From Mycolicibacterium litorale (GTDB taxonomy: Bacteria > Actinomycetota > Actinomycetes > Mycobacteriales > Mycobacteriaceae): a stretch of 64,000 bases of DNA. Under the pieces are notes generated by a model. That model saw only the letters and a list, made by a program, of their open reading frames with translations. It made no database searches and was not told the origin of the DNA. This document shows positions 35,641 to 45,409 of this stretch, piece after piece. Position 1 is the first letter of the stretch, and each line of letters starts with the position of its first letter. The position numbers and the translations under genes are program-made. The stretch lies in the NCBI RefSeq assembly GCF_010731695.1, contig NZ_AP022586.1, positions 2,356,001 through 2,420,000 on the forward strand, in the 5' to 3' direction.

Positions 35641-36543
35641 TCAGGCGCGGGGATGCGCCTGGTCGTGGACGGCCCGCAGGCGCGCGACGGTCACGTGGGT
35701 GTACAGCTGGGTCGTCGCGAGTGTCGAGTGACCCAGCAGTTCCTGCACGATGCGCAGGTCCGCACCGCCTTCGAGCAGGTGGGTGGCGGCGCTGTGCCGC
35801 AGGCCGTGCGGACCGATGTCAGGTGCGCCGTCGACCGCGCCGACGGTCTGGTGCACGACGGTGCGGGCCTGGCGGGGGTCGAGGCGCCGCCCGCGGGCAC
35901 CCAGCAGCAGGGCGGGGCCGGAGTCGGGGGTGGCCAGGGCCGGGCGGCCGTCGGCCAGCCAGGCCCGCAGCGCGTGGTCGGCCGGGTCGCCGAACGGCAC
36001 GGTGCGCTGCTTGTCGCCCTTGCCGAGGACGCGCAGCAGCCGCCGGGAGGTGTCGACGTCGTCGATGTCGAGGCCGCACAGTTCACTGACGCGGATGCCG
36101 GTCGCGTAGAGCATCTCCACGATCAGCCGATCGCGCAGGGCAAGCGGATCACCCTGCTGCGCACCAGATTTCGCCGCATCGAGCGCATCGCGCGCCTGGT
36201 CCTGACGCAGCACCGCGGGCAGCGTCCGGCGCGCCTTGGGCAGCTGGAGCCGGACGGCCGGGTCGGTGGCCATCAGTCCTCGCCGGACCGCCCATGCGGT
36301 GAACGTCTTGACCGCCGATGTCCGCCGGGCCAACGTGGTGCGCGCGGTTCCGGCGGACGCCTGCGCGGACAGCCAGGCGCGCAGCAGCGGCAGCGTCAGG
36401 GCCGTGAGATCGGCGCCGGGTGACCGGTCGTCGACGAAGGCGAACAGCGACCTCAGATCGCCGAGGTATGCGCGCCGGGTGTGGTCGGAGCGGCCGCGTT
36501 CCAGCGCGAGGTATTGGTCGAACTCGTCGAGGACGGACTCCAC
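35641..36543 (-). CDS. xerC: Tyrosine recombinase XerC
   Basis: A 300-residue tyrosine recombinase that resolves chromosome dimers at dif together with XerD. The N-terminal core-binding domain starts [20 protein letters not shown]. Catalytic residues are the Arg in [13 protein letters not shown], Lys in [11 protein letters not shown], HxxR in [17 protein letters not shown], the His in [15 protein letters not shown] and the nucleophile Tyr in TQLYTHV. GTG 36543 is the start. Synteny to Rv2894c identifies it as the housekeeping enzyme rather than an integrase. Confidence 0.96.
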   Translation of the reverse strand: MESVLDEFDQYLALERGRSDHTRRAYLGDLRSLFAFVDDRSPGADLTALTLPLLRAWLSAQASAGTARTTLARRTSAVKTFTAWAVRRGLMATDPAVRLQLPKARRTLPAVLRQDQARDALDAAKSGAQQGDPLALRDRLIVEMLYATGIRVSELCGLDIDDVDTSRRLLRVLGKGDKQRTVPFGDPADHALRAWLADGRPALATPDSGPALLLGARGRRLDPRQARTVVHQTVGAVDGAPDIGPHGLRHSAATHLLEGGADLRIVQELLGHSTLATTQLYTHVTVARLRAVHDQAHPRA

Positions 36544-36574
36544 GCCCCTACCGTGGCAGAGCCGTGGCGGGTGT

Positions 36575-37735
36575 CTAGCCGACGCGCCGCAGCGTGTCCG
36601 GGGTGAGATCGGCCAGCGTCGGATAGCCGTCGACGGCCATGGTGAGGTCGGCTTCGGCCAGCAGTGAGCGCAGCACGTGGACCACGCCGTCGACGCCGCC
36701 GAGCGCCAACCCGTAGGCGTAGGGCCGGCCGATGCCCACGGCGGTGGCGCCGAGGGCGAGCGCCTTGACGATGTCGGAGCCGCTGCGGATGCCCGAGTCG
36801 AACAGCACCGGCAGTCCGTCGGCCGCCTCGACGACGCCCGGGAGGCAGTCGATGGCGGGCAGACCGCCGTTGGCCTGCCGTCCGCCGTGGTTGGAGCAGT
36901 AGATGCCGTCGACGCCTTCGTCCTTGGCGCGCCGGGCGTCGTCGGCGTGGCAGATGCCCTTGACGATGAGCGGCAGCGTGGTCAACGACCGCAGCCACGG
37001 CAGGTCTTCCCATGTCAAAGGGTTGCCGAACAGCGACACCCACTTGAGCACCGCGCCCTGCGGGTTCTCCTCGGGCGGCTGCGCCAGCTCGGCGCGGAAC
37101 ACCGGGTCGCTGGTGTAGTTGGCCAGACAGCGGCCGCGCAGTTGCGGGAAGTTCGACGTCGACAGATCACGCGGCCGCCACCCCGGCACCCACGTGTCGA
37201 GGGTGACGATGATGCCCTTGTAGCCGGCGGCCTCGGCGCGTTTCACCAGGCTGGCGGCGAGCTCCCGGTCGGTGGGCGTGTACAGCTGGAAGAAGCCGGG
37301 CGTTTCGCCGAATTCGGCGGCGACGTCTTCGAGCGGGTCCTCGGTGAGCGTGGACACCACCATCGGCACCCCGGTGCGCGCGGCGGCGCGGGCCGTGGCG
37401 AGGTCACCGTGTCCGTCCTGCGCGCAGATGCCGATCACGCCGATGGGCGCCATGAAAACCGGTGCGGGCAAGGACAATCCAAAGAGATTGACCGACAGGT
37501 CGCGTTCGCGGGTGGCGCGGAACATCCGCGGCACCAGGCCCCAGTTGTCGAACGCGGTGCGATTGACCCGCTGGGTGCGTTCGTCGCCCGCCCCGCCTGC
37601 GACGTAGGAGTACACCGACGGCGGCATCGCGGACTGCGCCTTGGCCTCCCATTCCGCGAACGTCATCGGCAGGTTCGGCACGATGCCGGACAGCCCCTGC
37701 AGGTAGATCTCGAGTTGGTAGTCGCCGAATGCCAT
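36575..37735 (-). CDS. FMN-dependent alpha-hydroxy-acid oxidase, lactate 2-monooxygenase-like
   Basis: A 386-residue FMN TIM-barrel enzyme. It closely follows the M. smegmatis lactate 2-monooxygenase in many blocks as I recall it: [69 protein letters not shown], and [20 protein letters not shown] with the catalytic His and FMN-binding Arg. It would decarboxylate lactate to acetate or oxidise another 2-hydroxy acid. It lacks the insertion of about ten residues present in LMO after the DPVF segment, so substrate may differ. It sits between xerC and viuB, where M. tuberculosis has no gene. Confidence 0.9.
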   Translation of the reverse strand: MAFGDYQLEIYLQGLSGIVPNLPMTFAEWEAKAQSAMPPSVYSYVAGGAGDERTQRVNRTAFDNWGLVPRMFRATRERDLSVNLFGLSLPAPVFMAPIGVIGICAQDGHGDLATARAAARTGVPMVVSTLTEDPLEDVAAEFGETPGFFQLYTPTDRELAASLVKRAEAAGYKGIIVTLDTWVPGWRPRDLSTSNFPQLRGRCLANYTSDPVFRAELAQPPEENPQGAVLKWVSLFGNPLTWEDLPWLRSLTTLPLIVKGICHADDARRAKDEGVDGIYCSNHGGRQANGGLPAIDCLPGVVEAADGLPVLFDSGIRSGSDIVKALALGATAVGIGRPYAYGLALGGVDGVVHVLRSLLAEADLTMAVDGYPTLADLTPDTLRRVG

Positions 37736-37784
37736 GCCCGTCAGCGTGCCAGCCCGCGCACCGCTGGGGGCGAAGACCCGCGTG

Positions 37785-38645
37785 TCAGCTCGCGGCTTCG
37801 GCCTTGGCGAGCTCCGCCTTCCACTGCCGGAAGGTCTCTTCGGTGCGGCCCCGCCGCCAGTATCCGGAGATCGACGACGCCCACTTGGGTTCCACGCCGC
37901 GCTCCTTCCGGATGTAGGGCCGCAGGTTGTGCATCACGGCCTGGGCCTCGCCGTGGATGAACACCTGCACCTGGCCGGCCGGCCACGCCGCCTCCTTGAC
38001 CGCGGCGATCAACGGGGCGTGGTCGCCCGCGGCTTCCTCCGGGACCAGGTCGGCCCGTCCGCCGCGGTAGATCCAGCTGACCGAGACACCTGCCGGCGCC
38101 GTCAACTCCAGCTCGTCCTCGGGGCCGGCCACCTCGATGAACGCCTTGCCGACGGCGTCGGCAGGCAGCGCCTCGAGTACCGCGCTGATCGCGGGCAGCG
38201 CCGCTTCGTCGCCGGCGATCAGATGCCAGTCGGCCGCCGGGTCAGGGCTGTAGGCGCCGGACGGTCCCATCAGGTAGGCGCGCTGGCCCGGTTGAGCCGC
38301 GGCGGCCCACGGCCCGGCGACCCCGTGCTCGCCGTGGACGACGAAGTCGATCGTGAGCTCCCCGCGCTCCGGGTCGACCTTGCGCACGGTGTAGGTGCGC
38401 ACCACCGGCTGCTTCTCCGGCGGGAGTTCCTTGAAGCTGTCGAGGGTCAGGGGCTGCTCGAGCGAGGACACGTCGACACCGTCGGGCACGATCACGAGCT
38501 TCACGTAGGCATCGGCGAAATCGCTGGGAGAGAACGTGTCGAAGCCGGGCCCCGTTCCGTTCCCGCCCAGCACCACGCGAATCATGTGACGCGCCAATTG
38601 CTCGGTGCGTACCACTTCGAACGTGTGGACCGGTCGTCCCGCCAC
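37785..38645 (-). CDS. viuB: Siderophore-interacting protein (ViuB family)
   Basis: A 286-residue FAD-binding ferric-siderophore reductase. The flavin motif [15 protein letters not shown] is present, as are [15 protein letters not shown] and [20 protein letters not shown], and the C-terminal [15 protein letters not shown], which is characteristic of the SIP subfamily. It reduces Fe(III) bound to siderophores, releasing iron in the cytoplasm. GTG 38645 is the start. Position between xerC and dprA matches Rv2895c. No convincing iron box is visible in the 62-base gap upstream. Confidence 0.92.
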   Translation of the reverse strand: MAGRPVHTFEVVRTEQLARHMIRVVLGGNGTGPGFDTFSPSDFADAYVKLVIVPDGVDVSSLEQPLTLDSFKELPPEKQPVVRTYTVRKVDPERGELTIDFVVHGEHGVAGPWAAAAQPGQRAYLMGPSGAYSPDPAADWHLIAGDEAALPAISAVLEALPADAVGKAFIEVAGPEDELELTAPAGVSVSWIYRGGRADLVPEEAAGDHAPLIAAVKEAAWPAGQVQVFIHGEAQAVMHNLRPYIRKERGVEPKWASSISGYWRRGRTEETFRQWKAELAKAEAAS

Positions 38646-38707
38646 GACTGCCTCCTGACTCTGCGCTGATCCCTCGACGATACGAGCGCGGCCGCCCGCT
38701 CAGTGAC

Positions 38708-39829
38708 CTACCGTCGCCTGCTCATTCTCCAGCGGCCGCCCTCATGTACCACCAAGCCTGCCACCTCCAACGTCGCCAGCGCCCCCAGCACCTGGTAGGC
38801 GGGTATTCCGGCGCCGAACGCCACCTCGTCAGCCGTGCGCGCACCGCGCTTGGGCAGTGCGTCGTGGACCCGCCGTTCGGTGTCGGTGAGCGCGTCCAGC
38901 GGCGAGGTCGGCCGCTGTTCGACGGGCGCCAGCTCGCCCATGCGGCCGACCAGCTCGATGACCTCCTCGGAGCGAGACACCAGGGTCGCGCCCTCGCGCA
39001 GCAGCCGGTGGCACCCCACCGACGCCGCCGAGGTGACCGGCCCGGGCACCGCACACACGGAGCGACCGAGTGCCTCCGCCCACCCCGCGGTGTTGGCCGC
39101 ACCGCTGCGGGCGCCGGCCTCGACCACCACGGTGGCGCCCGACAACGCGGCCACGAGGCGGTTGCGGGTCAGGAACCGGCTGCGGGTCGGGCGGCAACCC
39201 GGCGGATACTCGCTGAGCATCAGACCGTCCTGGGCGATCCTGCGCAGCAGCCCGGCGTGGCCCGCCGGATACGGCAAGTCGATACCGCCGGCGACCACCG
39301 CCACGGTCACGCCGTCACCGGCCAGCGCCGCCCGGTGCGCCGCCCCGTCGATTCCGAACGCGCCGCCCGACACCACCGCGACATCGCGCATCACCAGACC
39401 GGCGGCCAGATCCGCCGCCACATGTTCGCCGTATGCGGTGGCCGCGCGCGTGCCGACGATCGCCGCCGCCCGGACCGCCACCTCGTCCAGTCGGACCGGT
39501 CCGACCGCCCACAGCACCAGCGGCGAATGCCCCTGCGGGCGCGCGACGTTGCCGAACGCGACGAAGTTCAGCAGCGGCCACTCGTGGTCCAACGCGGTGA
39601 TCAGCCGCCCACCCATACGCGCCAGCACATCGAGATCCGCCTGCGCACAGTCGGATTCGCGCCGCGCTTCGGTTCGTTGCCTCAGCCGGTCGTCGTCGAG
39701 GTCGCCGCGACGCACCTTGTCCGCGGCCGCCACCGGACCTACGCGGTCCACGAGCGCAGCGAGTTCCGGGCAGGGCGGTTCGGCGACGCGCGACAGGTAC
39801 GCCCAGGCGCGTTCGACCTCGGTGCTCAT
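38708..39829 (-). CDS. dprA: DNA processing protein DprA
   Basis: A 373-residue DprA/Smf protein that binds single-stranded DNA and loads RecA during uptake. The Rossmann-like domain is clear: AAIVGTRAATAYGEHVAADL, VVSGGAFGIDGAAHRAALAG, TVAVVAGGIDLPYPAGHAGL and LSEYPPGCRPTRSRFLTRNR. A winged-helix C-terminus includes LPKRGARTADEVAFGAGIPA. ATG 39829 overlaps the comM stop (ATGA); longer frames read through comM and are rejected. Order comM-dprA equals Rv2897c-Rv2896c. Competence in mycobacteria is not established. Confidence 0.95.
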   Translation of the reverse strand: MSTEVERAWAYLSRVAEPPCPELAALVDRVGPVAAADKVRRGDLDDDRLRQRTEARRESDCAQADLDVLARMGGRLITALDHEWPLLNFVAFGNVARPQGHSPLVLWAVGPVRLDEVAVRAAAIVGTRAATAYGEHVAADLAAGLVMRDVAVVSGGAFGIDGAAHRAALAGDGVTVAVVAGGIDLPYPAGHAGLLRRIAQDGLMLSEYPPGCRPTRSRFLTRNRLVAALSGATVVVEAGARSGAANTAGWAEALGRSVCAVPGPVTSAASVGCHRLLREGATLVSRSEEVIELVGRMGELAPVEQRPTSPLDALTDTERRVHDALPKRGARTADEVAFGAGIPAYQVLGALATLEVAGLVVHEGGRWRMSRRR

Positions 39830-41337
39830 CGCGCGCCCTCCACCTGACGAAAGCTCAGCGCCACGCCGACGTCCTCCTTGGTCGGCGAGGACCGCCCGGC
39901 GAGGTCGGCCAGGGTCCACGCGACCCGCAGGGACCTGTCCACGCCGCGAATGCTGAGTACGCCGCGTTCCAGCGCGGTCTGCAACGGCTCCATCGCCTCG
40001 GCGGACAGCCGGAACTTCCTGCGTAGCAACGGTCCGCTGACCTCGGCGTTGGTGCGGATGCCGTACGGCTTCCACCGTTGCGCGGCCGCAGCGCGGGCGG
40101 CCGCGACGCGTTCGCGCACGACGGACGTGGGCTCGCCGGCCTCCGGCGTGAACGCGCCGGCCCGCACCGGGTGCATCTCGACTCGCAAGTCGACCCGGTC
40201 GAGCAGTGGACCCGACAGCTTGCCGAGATAGCGGCGTTTGACTCCGCCGGGGCAGATGCAGTCCTTCGGGTCGGTGCGCGCGCACGGACACGGGTTCGCC
40301 GCCAGCACCAGCTGGAAGCGTGCCGGATAACGTGCGACGCCGTCACGGCGGGCGAGCCGGATCTCGCCGTCCTCCAGTGGCGTTCGCAGTGCCTCGAGCG
40401 CGCTCACCCGCAGCTCGGCGCATTCGTCGAGAAAGAGCACGCCGCGGTGGGCTCGGCTGACCGCGCCGGGCCGGGCCATCCCGGAGCCACCGCCGACGAG
40501 CGCTGCGACACTGGAGGTCTGGTGCGGCGCCACGAACGGCGGCCGAGAGATCAGCGGCGCCGCACCGGTCAACAGACCGGCCACGGAGTGGATCGCGGTC
40601 ACTTCGAGCGATTCGGCTTCCGAGAGCGGGGGCAACAGCCCGGGAAGACGTTGCGCCAACATCGTCTTGCCAACACCCGGCGGCCCGGTGAGCATCAGGT
40701 GATGCGCACCCGCGGCGGCGACCTCGACGGCGAAGCGGGCGTGGGCCTGCCCGACGACGTCGGCGAGGTCGGCTGTCTCGTCGGGCGCCGCCGGCGGCGC
40801 GGCGATGCGCGGTTGCAGGTCCGCCTTGCCGGCCAGCCACCCGCGCAATTGGCCCAGGGTGCGCACCCCCCACACGTCGACGCCGTCGATCAGGCTGGCC
40901 TCCGCGAGGTTCTCACACGGGACGACGACATGCGGCCAGCCCTCGCGCTTGGCGGCCAGCACGGCGGGCAGCACCCCCTTGACCGGCCGGACCCTGCCGT
41001 CGAGCGCCAGTTCGCCGAGCAGCACGGACTTTTCGAGTCGCTCCCACTCCTTCTTGCCGTGGGCACTCATCACCGCGGCGGCCAGCGCCAGGTCGTACAC
41101 CGATCCCATCTTCGGCAGCGTCGCCGGCGACAGCGCCAGCGTCAGCCGCGCCTGCGGCCACTCCGCCCCGCAGTTGGTGATCGCCGCCCGCACCCGATCG
41201 CGCGACTCCTGCAGCGCGGCATCGGGGAGCCCCACCAGATGCACCCCGGGCAGTCCGTTGCTGATATCGGCCTCGATCTCGACGATCACCCCGTCCAGGC
41301 CGACCACCGCGACCGAGAACGCCCGACCCAGCGCCAT
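39826..41337 (-). CDS. ComM/YifB family Mg-chelatase-like AAA ATPase
   Basis: A 503-residue YifB/ComM helicase-type AAA+ protein. The N-terminal domain begins MALGRAFSVAVVGLDGVIVE and includes NGLPGVHLVGLPDAALQESR; the AAA module has Walker A LTGPPGVGKTMLAQRLPGLL, Walker B VLFLDECAELRVSALEAL, and the zinc-like cysteine set NPCPCARTDPKDCICPG. ComM promotes branch migration of transforming DNA in proteobacteria. Start ATG 41337 overlaps the yraN stop by one base and dprA follows at once, so yraN-comM-dprA form one operon, as in other mycobacteria. Confidence 0.95.
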   Translation of the reverse strand: MALGRAFSVAVVGLDGVIVEIEADISNGLPGVHLVGLPDAALQESRDRVRAAITNCGAEWPQARLTLALSPATLPKMGSVYDLALAAAVMSAHGKKEWERLEKSVLLGELALDGRVRPVKGVLPAVLAAKREGWPHVVVPCENLAEASLIDGVDVWGVRTLGQLRGWLAGKADLQPRIAAPPAAPDETADLADVVGQAHARFAVEVAAAGAHHLMLTGPPGVGKTMLAQRLPGLLPPLSEAESLEVTAIHSVAGLLTGAAPLISRPPFVAPHQTSSVAALVGGGSGMARPGAVSRAHRGVLFLDECAELRVSALEALRTPLEDGEIRLARRDGVARYPARFQLVLAANPCPCARTDPKDCICPGGVKRRYLGKLSGPLLDRVDLRVEMHPVRAGAFTPEAGEPTSVVRERVAAARAAAAQRWKPYGIRTNAEVSGPLLRRKFRLSAEAMEPLQTALERGVLSIRGVDRSLRVAWTLADLAGRSSPTKEDVGVALSFRQVEGAR

Positions 41338-41702
41338 CACGCCACCCCCTCGAGGTGGTGGATCACCGGAACGCGTCCACCGAGACGCACCCCGATGACG
41401 TCGATGCGCACCGCCGCCCAGTGCTCGTCCTGCCCGGCCAGCCACAACCCGGCCAGCCGCCGCAGCCGCCGCACCTTCTGCGGCGTCACCGCCTGCGCCA
41501 GACCACCGAACCCGTCACCCGTACGGGTCTTGACCTCCACGAACACCACCGCCCGCGCGGCGGTGTCCACCGCGATGACGTCCAACTCGCCGTAGCGGCA
41601 CCGCCAATTGCGTTCCACCACACGCATACCCAACGAGCACAGGTGCTCGACGGCCAAGTCTTCCCCCAGCGCGCCGATCGCCGCGCGTGTCCACGAAGTC
41701 AT
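41337..41702 (-). CDS. YraN family endonuclease-like protein (UPF0102)
   Basis: A 121-residue UPF0102 protein with a restriction-endonuclease-like fold. It starts AAIGALGEDLAVEHLCSLGM, contains the RNWRCRYGELDVIA motif with its Glu and Asp, VFVEVKTRTGDGFGG with the ExK site, and AVTPQKVRRLRRLAGLWL. Biochemical function is not settled. It matches Rv2898c and leads the comM-dprA operon. A degraded partial copy of its 5' half lies at 43255, on the far side of the exporter gene. The 124-base gap to the exporter shows no gene. Confidence 0.93.
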   Translation of the reverse strand: MTSWTRAAIGALGEDLAVEHLCSLGMRVVERNWRCRYGELDVIAVDTAARAVVFVEVKTRTGDGFGGLAQAVTPQKVRRLRRLAGLWLAGQDEHWAAVRIDVIGVRLGGRVPVIHHLEGVA

Positions 41703-41826
41703 GACCCGACACTGCGCACACCCACCGACACCGCAGACGGCGCAGAACCGGGTTATCCCCAGCGGCGAATCCATCCACAGGCCGCCGGCGCCGACGTCCT
41801 CGATATTCAGCGCGCGCTTGTGTGGG

Positions 41827-43008
41827 TCATCGGATTACCTGGCGGTCGCGAGGCGCGATGACTCGCAAGAGAGGTAAGGCGATGAGCAACGCGAGCGCGA
41901 CCAGGAGGCTGCTGACCCAGACCGGGCCGACCGCGCCAGCATGGCCGCCGAGAGTCACTGCTGCAACGGCCGGACCGCCAGCTGCGCCGATGTTGAGCGC
42001 CGCGGTCGCATACGAGCCGCCCATGGTGGGGGCGCCCGCCGCCTCATAGAGCACCCTGGTGATCAAGGTGCTGCCCAATGCGAAGGACAATGAGCCCAGT
42101 AGAAACACCAGGAAGAGAAGCGCGACAGGCTGAGCAGCGAAGGTCGCCAACGCCAGCCAGCCGAGCAACAGCAACGGGCCGCCGACTCCGATCACTATGC
42201 CGGGTCGCTGATCGGAGAGCCGTCCCGCGACGGCGACACCGACGAACGACCCAGATCCGAAGAGCACCAACGCAACCGAGACCCACAGCTCGCCCAGGCC
42301 GGCAGTATCGGTCACGATCGGCGCCAGGAAGGTGAACGTGGCGAAGGTGCCAGCGTTGACCAGGGCGCCGAGCAGCATGACCAGGGAAAGCCTGGCCGTC
42401 GTCAACTGGACGATCTCGGTCCGCAGCGAGCGGCCAGCCGACGTGTCCTGACCAGTCACTCCGGCATGGGCCGGGATGGCCGTCATGATGCCGACTGCAG
42501 CGGGAAGGCAGAGCAGTGTTATCGCCCAGAAGGTGGCCCGCCAACTGAGCAGGGTGCCGAGCAACGCGCCGCCGGGCACCCCAGCGATGGTGGCTACCGT
42601 GGTGCCCGAGAGCAGCACTGCCAGCGCGCGTCCCTTCTGGTTGGCTGGGACGAGCGTGGCCGCCACACTCAGTGCCACGGCAAGAAAGCCCGCGTTGGCC
42701 AGCGCGGCGATCACCCGTGTGACCAGCAGCGTCACGAAACTTGTCGTGAGGGCGCCCACGGTATGCGCAACGGCGAACGCCAGCACGAAGCCCAGCAGAG
42801 CTATTCGGGCCGGCCACCGGCGCGCGAGCGCCGCCATCAGCGGCGCACCGACGACCATCCCGATCGCGAACGCCGAGGTGAGAATCCCCGCCGCTCCGAC
42901 TGACACGCCAAAATTGGCGGCGATATCCGGCACCAGGCCGGCGAGCATGAACTCCGAAGTACCCATGGCGAAGACCGCGAGGGCAAGCAGGTAGAGCGAA
43001 AGAGGCAT
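41827..43008 (-). CDS. MFS drug exporter, Cmx/chloramphenicol-efflux type
   Basis: A 393-residue twelve-helix MFS exporter of the DHA1 group. It begins MPLSLYLLALAVFAMGTSEF, then FMLAGLVPDI, GMVVGAPLMAALARRWPAR, and later LAVLLSGTTVATIAGVPGG (motif C of antiporters), DTAGLGELWVSVALVLFGSG and SFALGSTLITRVLYEAAGAP. These blocks match, as recalled, the Cmx chloramphenicol exporter of corynebacteria and actinomycete CmlR proteins. Chloramphenicol or florfenicol resistance is plausible but specificity is unproven. GGAG lies six bases before ATG 43008. It is flanked by yraN and a partial yraN copy, so it was probably inserted here; no transposase is visible. Confidence 0.9.
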   Translation of the reverse strand: MPLSLYLLALAVFAMGTSEFMLAGLVPDIAANFGVSVGAAGILTSAFAIGMVVGAPLMAALARRWPARIALLGFVLAFAVAHTVGALTTSFVTLLVTRVIAALANAGFLAVALSVAATLVPANQKGRALAVLLSGTTVATIAGVPGGALLGTLLSWRATFWAITLLCLPAAVGIMTAIPAHAGVTGQDTSAGRSLRTEIVQLTTARLSLVMLLGALVNAGTFATFTFLAPIVTDTAGLGELWVSVALVLFGSGSFVGVAVAGRLSDQRPGIVIGVGGPLLLLGWLALATFAAQPVALLFLVFLLGSLSFALGSTLITRVLYEAAGAPTMGGSYATAALNIGAAGGPAVAAVTLGGHAGAVGPVWVSSLLVALALLIALPLLRVIAPRDRQVIR

Positions 43009-43254
43009 TACAGACTCCGAGGTGAGGGAGAACGAGAAGGAAACGTCTCGTCACCGCGGCCAGCGCCCAAAGGTGCACGAAATGCCCGTCCAGCAATGAC
43101 TGCCAGGAACGGACTACGAACTCAGCGGTTCAGGGGGCTGACGGCGTGACCGAAAGCCCCACCTTGGATGCCTCAGGGCTCGACATGGCGCGAACACTAC
43201 TCAGATCACTGGTGGCCACGCAAAGACATTTCAGCAGGGAAAGCGCCCGCGTCG

Positions 43255-43362
43255 AGCTCGCCGTAGCGGCACCGCCAATTCCGTTCCGGTACACGCATAG
43301 TCGAGATCGCACAGATGCTCGACCGCCCCGTCCTCCCCCAGCGCGCGATCGCCGCTCGGCGC
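43255..43362 (-). pseudogene. Frameshifted partial copy of yraN 5' half
   Basis: About 108 bases match the yraN segment 41584-41693, including 24 identical bases (43257-43280 against 41586-41609). In one frame the copy encodes MRVPERNWRCRYGELD, nearly the same as yraN MRVVERNWRCRYGELD; the upstream part, ALGEDGAVEHLCDL, is in another frame. Similarity ends at both sides and no start or stop remains. The rest of the 357-base gap (43009-43365) between exporter and protease contains only short unrecognised frames. It is a scar of duplication or recombination at yraN. Confidence 0.85.
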
Positions 43363-43365
43363 CAG

Positions 43366-44394
43366 TCAGCCGGCGCGTTCGCCGATCGTGACCGTCACCT
43401 GCTGCTGGGCCCGGCCACGCTGAACCGACATCGGCACCTGCGCGCCGGGTCGACTGCGGCGCAGCGCACTCAACAGGTCCTCCACACTGCGCACCGCATT
43501 CCCATCCAGCTCGGTGATCACATCCCCGGGCCGTACCCCGGCCGTCGCCGCCGGCGATCCGCGATCGACCCCGGTCACCAGCGCACCCTGCTCGACTGCC
43601 ACCCCGAGACCGCGCCGAACCGAGGGCGTCAACTGCGTGATCGACACCCCCAGGTACGGATGCGCCGCGCGGCCGTTCTTGAGCAACTGGTCGGCCACGT
43701 CCAGCGCGGTGGCGGACGGGATCGCGAACCCCAGCGACACCGCACCCGCTGCCGGAGGGATGTACGCCTCGTTGATCCCGACCACCCGACCCTCGGCGTC
43801 GAGCAGCGCTCCCCCGGAGTTACCCGGAGAGATCGGCGCGTCGGTCTGGATGAGATCCACCAGCGACTGACTCTGCGCCGCCGACCCCGGGATGTCACGG
43901 TGCAGCCCGGAGATCACGCCCGCGGTCACCGAATTCTGGAAACCCAGCGGGCTGCCGATCGCCACCGCCCATTGGCCGGGCCGCGGTAGCTCGGTGCGGT
44001 ACTCCGGCACCGGCAAACCGGTCCGCAGGCTGCGGACCACCGCCAGATCGGTCGGGACATCCGTCGCGAGTACGACACCACGGGCCTGCTCACCGTCGGC
44101 GAACTCCAGATCGACGTCCCGCGCGGTGCCGACCACATGGGCGTTGGTGACGATCACATCCGGTCGCAGCACCACCCCGCTACCCACGCCGTTGTCCAGT
44201 CGCACGGTCACCACACTCGGGCTGACCCGCTCGACCACATCGGCGAACCCCGCGGGCCCGAGGCCGGGAGCATCAGCGGCCTGCGTGGGTTGGGCGGATT
44301 GCGCAGCGCCGTCACCGTTTCCGGAACCGCACCCCGACACCAGCGCCATCACCGCTACGATCCCGAACGCCAGATACGTCTGCCGTGCCGCCAC
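43366..44394 (-). CDS. HtrA/DegP-like serine protease lipoprotein with PDZ domain
   Basis: A 342-residue trypsin-like protease. The signal sequence ends in a lipobox, LVSGC (Cys22), so it is likely anchored outside the membrane. The triad is His in VTNAHVVGTA, Asp in DVPTDLAVVRSL and Ser in SPGNSGGALLD; a C-terminal PDZ domain starts near HPYLGVSI and includes GVRPGDVITELDG. Members handle misfolded envelope proteins or cleave regulators. GTG 44394 is the start. It is divergent from the DUF1206 gene and its downstream end lies three bases from the yraN scar. Confidence 0.92.
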   Translation of the reverse strand: MAARQTYLAFGIVAVMALVSGCGSGNGDGAAQSAQPTQAADAPGLGPAGFADVVERVSPSVVTVRLDNGVGSGVVLRPDVIVTNAHVVGTARDVDLEFADGEQARGVVLATDVPTDLAVVRSLRTGLPVPEYRTELPRPGQWAVAIGSPLGFQNSVTAGVISGLHRDIPGSAAQSQSLVDLIQTDAPISPGNSGGALLDAEGRVVGINEAYIPPAAGAVSLGFAIPSATALDVADQLLKNGRAAHPYLGVSITQLTPSVRRGLGVAVEQGALVTGVDRGSPAATAGVRPGDVITELDGNAVRSVEDLLSALRRSRPGAQVPMSVQRGRAQQQVTVTIGERAG

Positions 44395-44569
44395 GACTCC
44401 CCCTCACCATGCGCTACGTCAGCAATTGGTCCGAACGACAAACTACGCGTACCGGTCTCGCGCGACCTCCCGTTTCGCCACTTGGCACCGTCCCGAGTTT
44501 CACTCCCGTCAAAAAGGGGGACCCGTAGCCATCCATTCGGGGGTGCACCGACGCAGGAGGTTTCAGACC

Positions 44570-45394
44570 ATGAGCGCCAGACCCGGGTACGGCAACATGC
44601 ACGGCGCCGTCAACAGGGCGACCGACAGCAACGCATTCGAGTACGCCGCGCGCGCCGGCTTCGCCGCGAGCGGTGTGCTGCACCTGCTGGTCGGCTACAT
44701 CATCTTGCAGATCGCGCTGGGTAGCGGCGGCAACGCCGACCAGTCGGGGGCGCTCGCGACGCTGGCCGGCCAGACCGGCGGCAAGGTCGTGCTGTGGGTC
44801 GCCACCATCGGGCTGATCGCGCTGGGCCTGTGGCGGCTGGCGGAGGCATTCATCGGCTCCAAGCCGGGTGAGCGCGCCACCGGCGAGGACTCACCCGCCT
44901 GGAAGCGTGCCAAGTCCGTCGGCCTTGCGATCGCCAACTTCGCCATCGCGTTCTCGGCGATGCAGTTCGCAACCGGAAGCGGGCAGTCCAGCGGCCAGCA
45001 GAACTCCGGCATCTCGGCTCAGCTCATGCAATCCGGCTGGGGCAAGCTGCTGTTGGTGCTCGTCGGCCTCGGCGTCATCGCCGTCGGCGGCTACCACGTC
45101 TACAAGGGCGCCACGAAGAAGTTCTTCAAGGATCTGCGCGTCTCGGGCGGAACCGGGATCACCGCGGTCGGTGTCGCCGGGTACGTCGCCAAGGGTCTCG
45201 TGCTCGCCGGCGCCGGCATCCTGGTGATCGTCGCGACGCTGCAGGCCGATCCCGCGAAGGCTTCCGGCCTGGACGCCGCGGTCAAGACGCTCGGCCAGGC
45301 ACCGTTCGGCAAGTTCCTGCTGATCGTCGCCGCCGTGGGCATCGCGGCCTTCGGCGCCTACAGCTTCGTGCGCAGCCGGTACGGCCGCATGTAG
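44570..45394 (+). CDS. DUF1206 family membrane protein
   Basis: A 274-residue integral membrane protein with six helices arranged as three two-helix DUF1206 units, for example GVLHLLVGYIILQIALGSGG, LWVATIGLIALGLWRLAEAF and LLVLVGLGVIAVGGYHVYKG; the last ends FGAYSFVRSRYGRM. Each unit has the same start (RAGFAASGVLH, GLAIANFAIAFS, GVAGYVAKGLVL). Function of the family is unknown. ATG 44570 is supported by AGGAGG nine bases upstream. The 175-base gap to the divergent protease shows no gene. A strong hairpin follows at 45410. Confidence 0.9.
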   Translation: MSARPGYGNMHGAVNRATDSNAFEYAARAGFAASGVLHLLVGYIILQIALGSGGNADQSGALATLAGQTGGKVVLWVATIGLIALGLWRLAEAFIGSKPGERATGEDSPAWKRAKSVGLAIANFAIAFSAMQFATGSGQSSGQQNSGISAQLMQSGWGKLLLVLVGLGVIAVGGYHVYKGATKKFFKDLRVSGGTGITAVGVAGYVAKGLVLAGAGILVIVATLQADPAKASGLDAAVKTLGQAPFGKFLLIVAAVGIAAFGAYSFVRSRYGRM

Positions 45395-45409
45395 TCACCC
45401 CGAGACGAC

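Noticed and set aside
35641..36543. XerC as a phage or island integrase
   Set aside because: Synteny with viuB-dprA-comM and normal length show the housekeeping dimer-resolution enzyme; no att-like repeats or phage genes flank it.
43009..43100. Leader peptide/attenuator for the Cmx-like exporter, as in some chloramphenicol genes
   Set aside because: Only a weak six-base stem (ACGAGA/TCTCGT) is visible, and the candidate leader frame has no stop before the exporter start.
43146..43391. Short plus-strand frame upstream of the exporter
   Set aside because: No recognisable similarity and it runs through the yraN scar in antisense; treated as non-coding.
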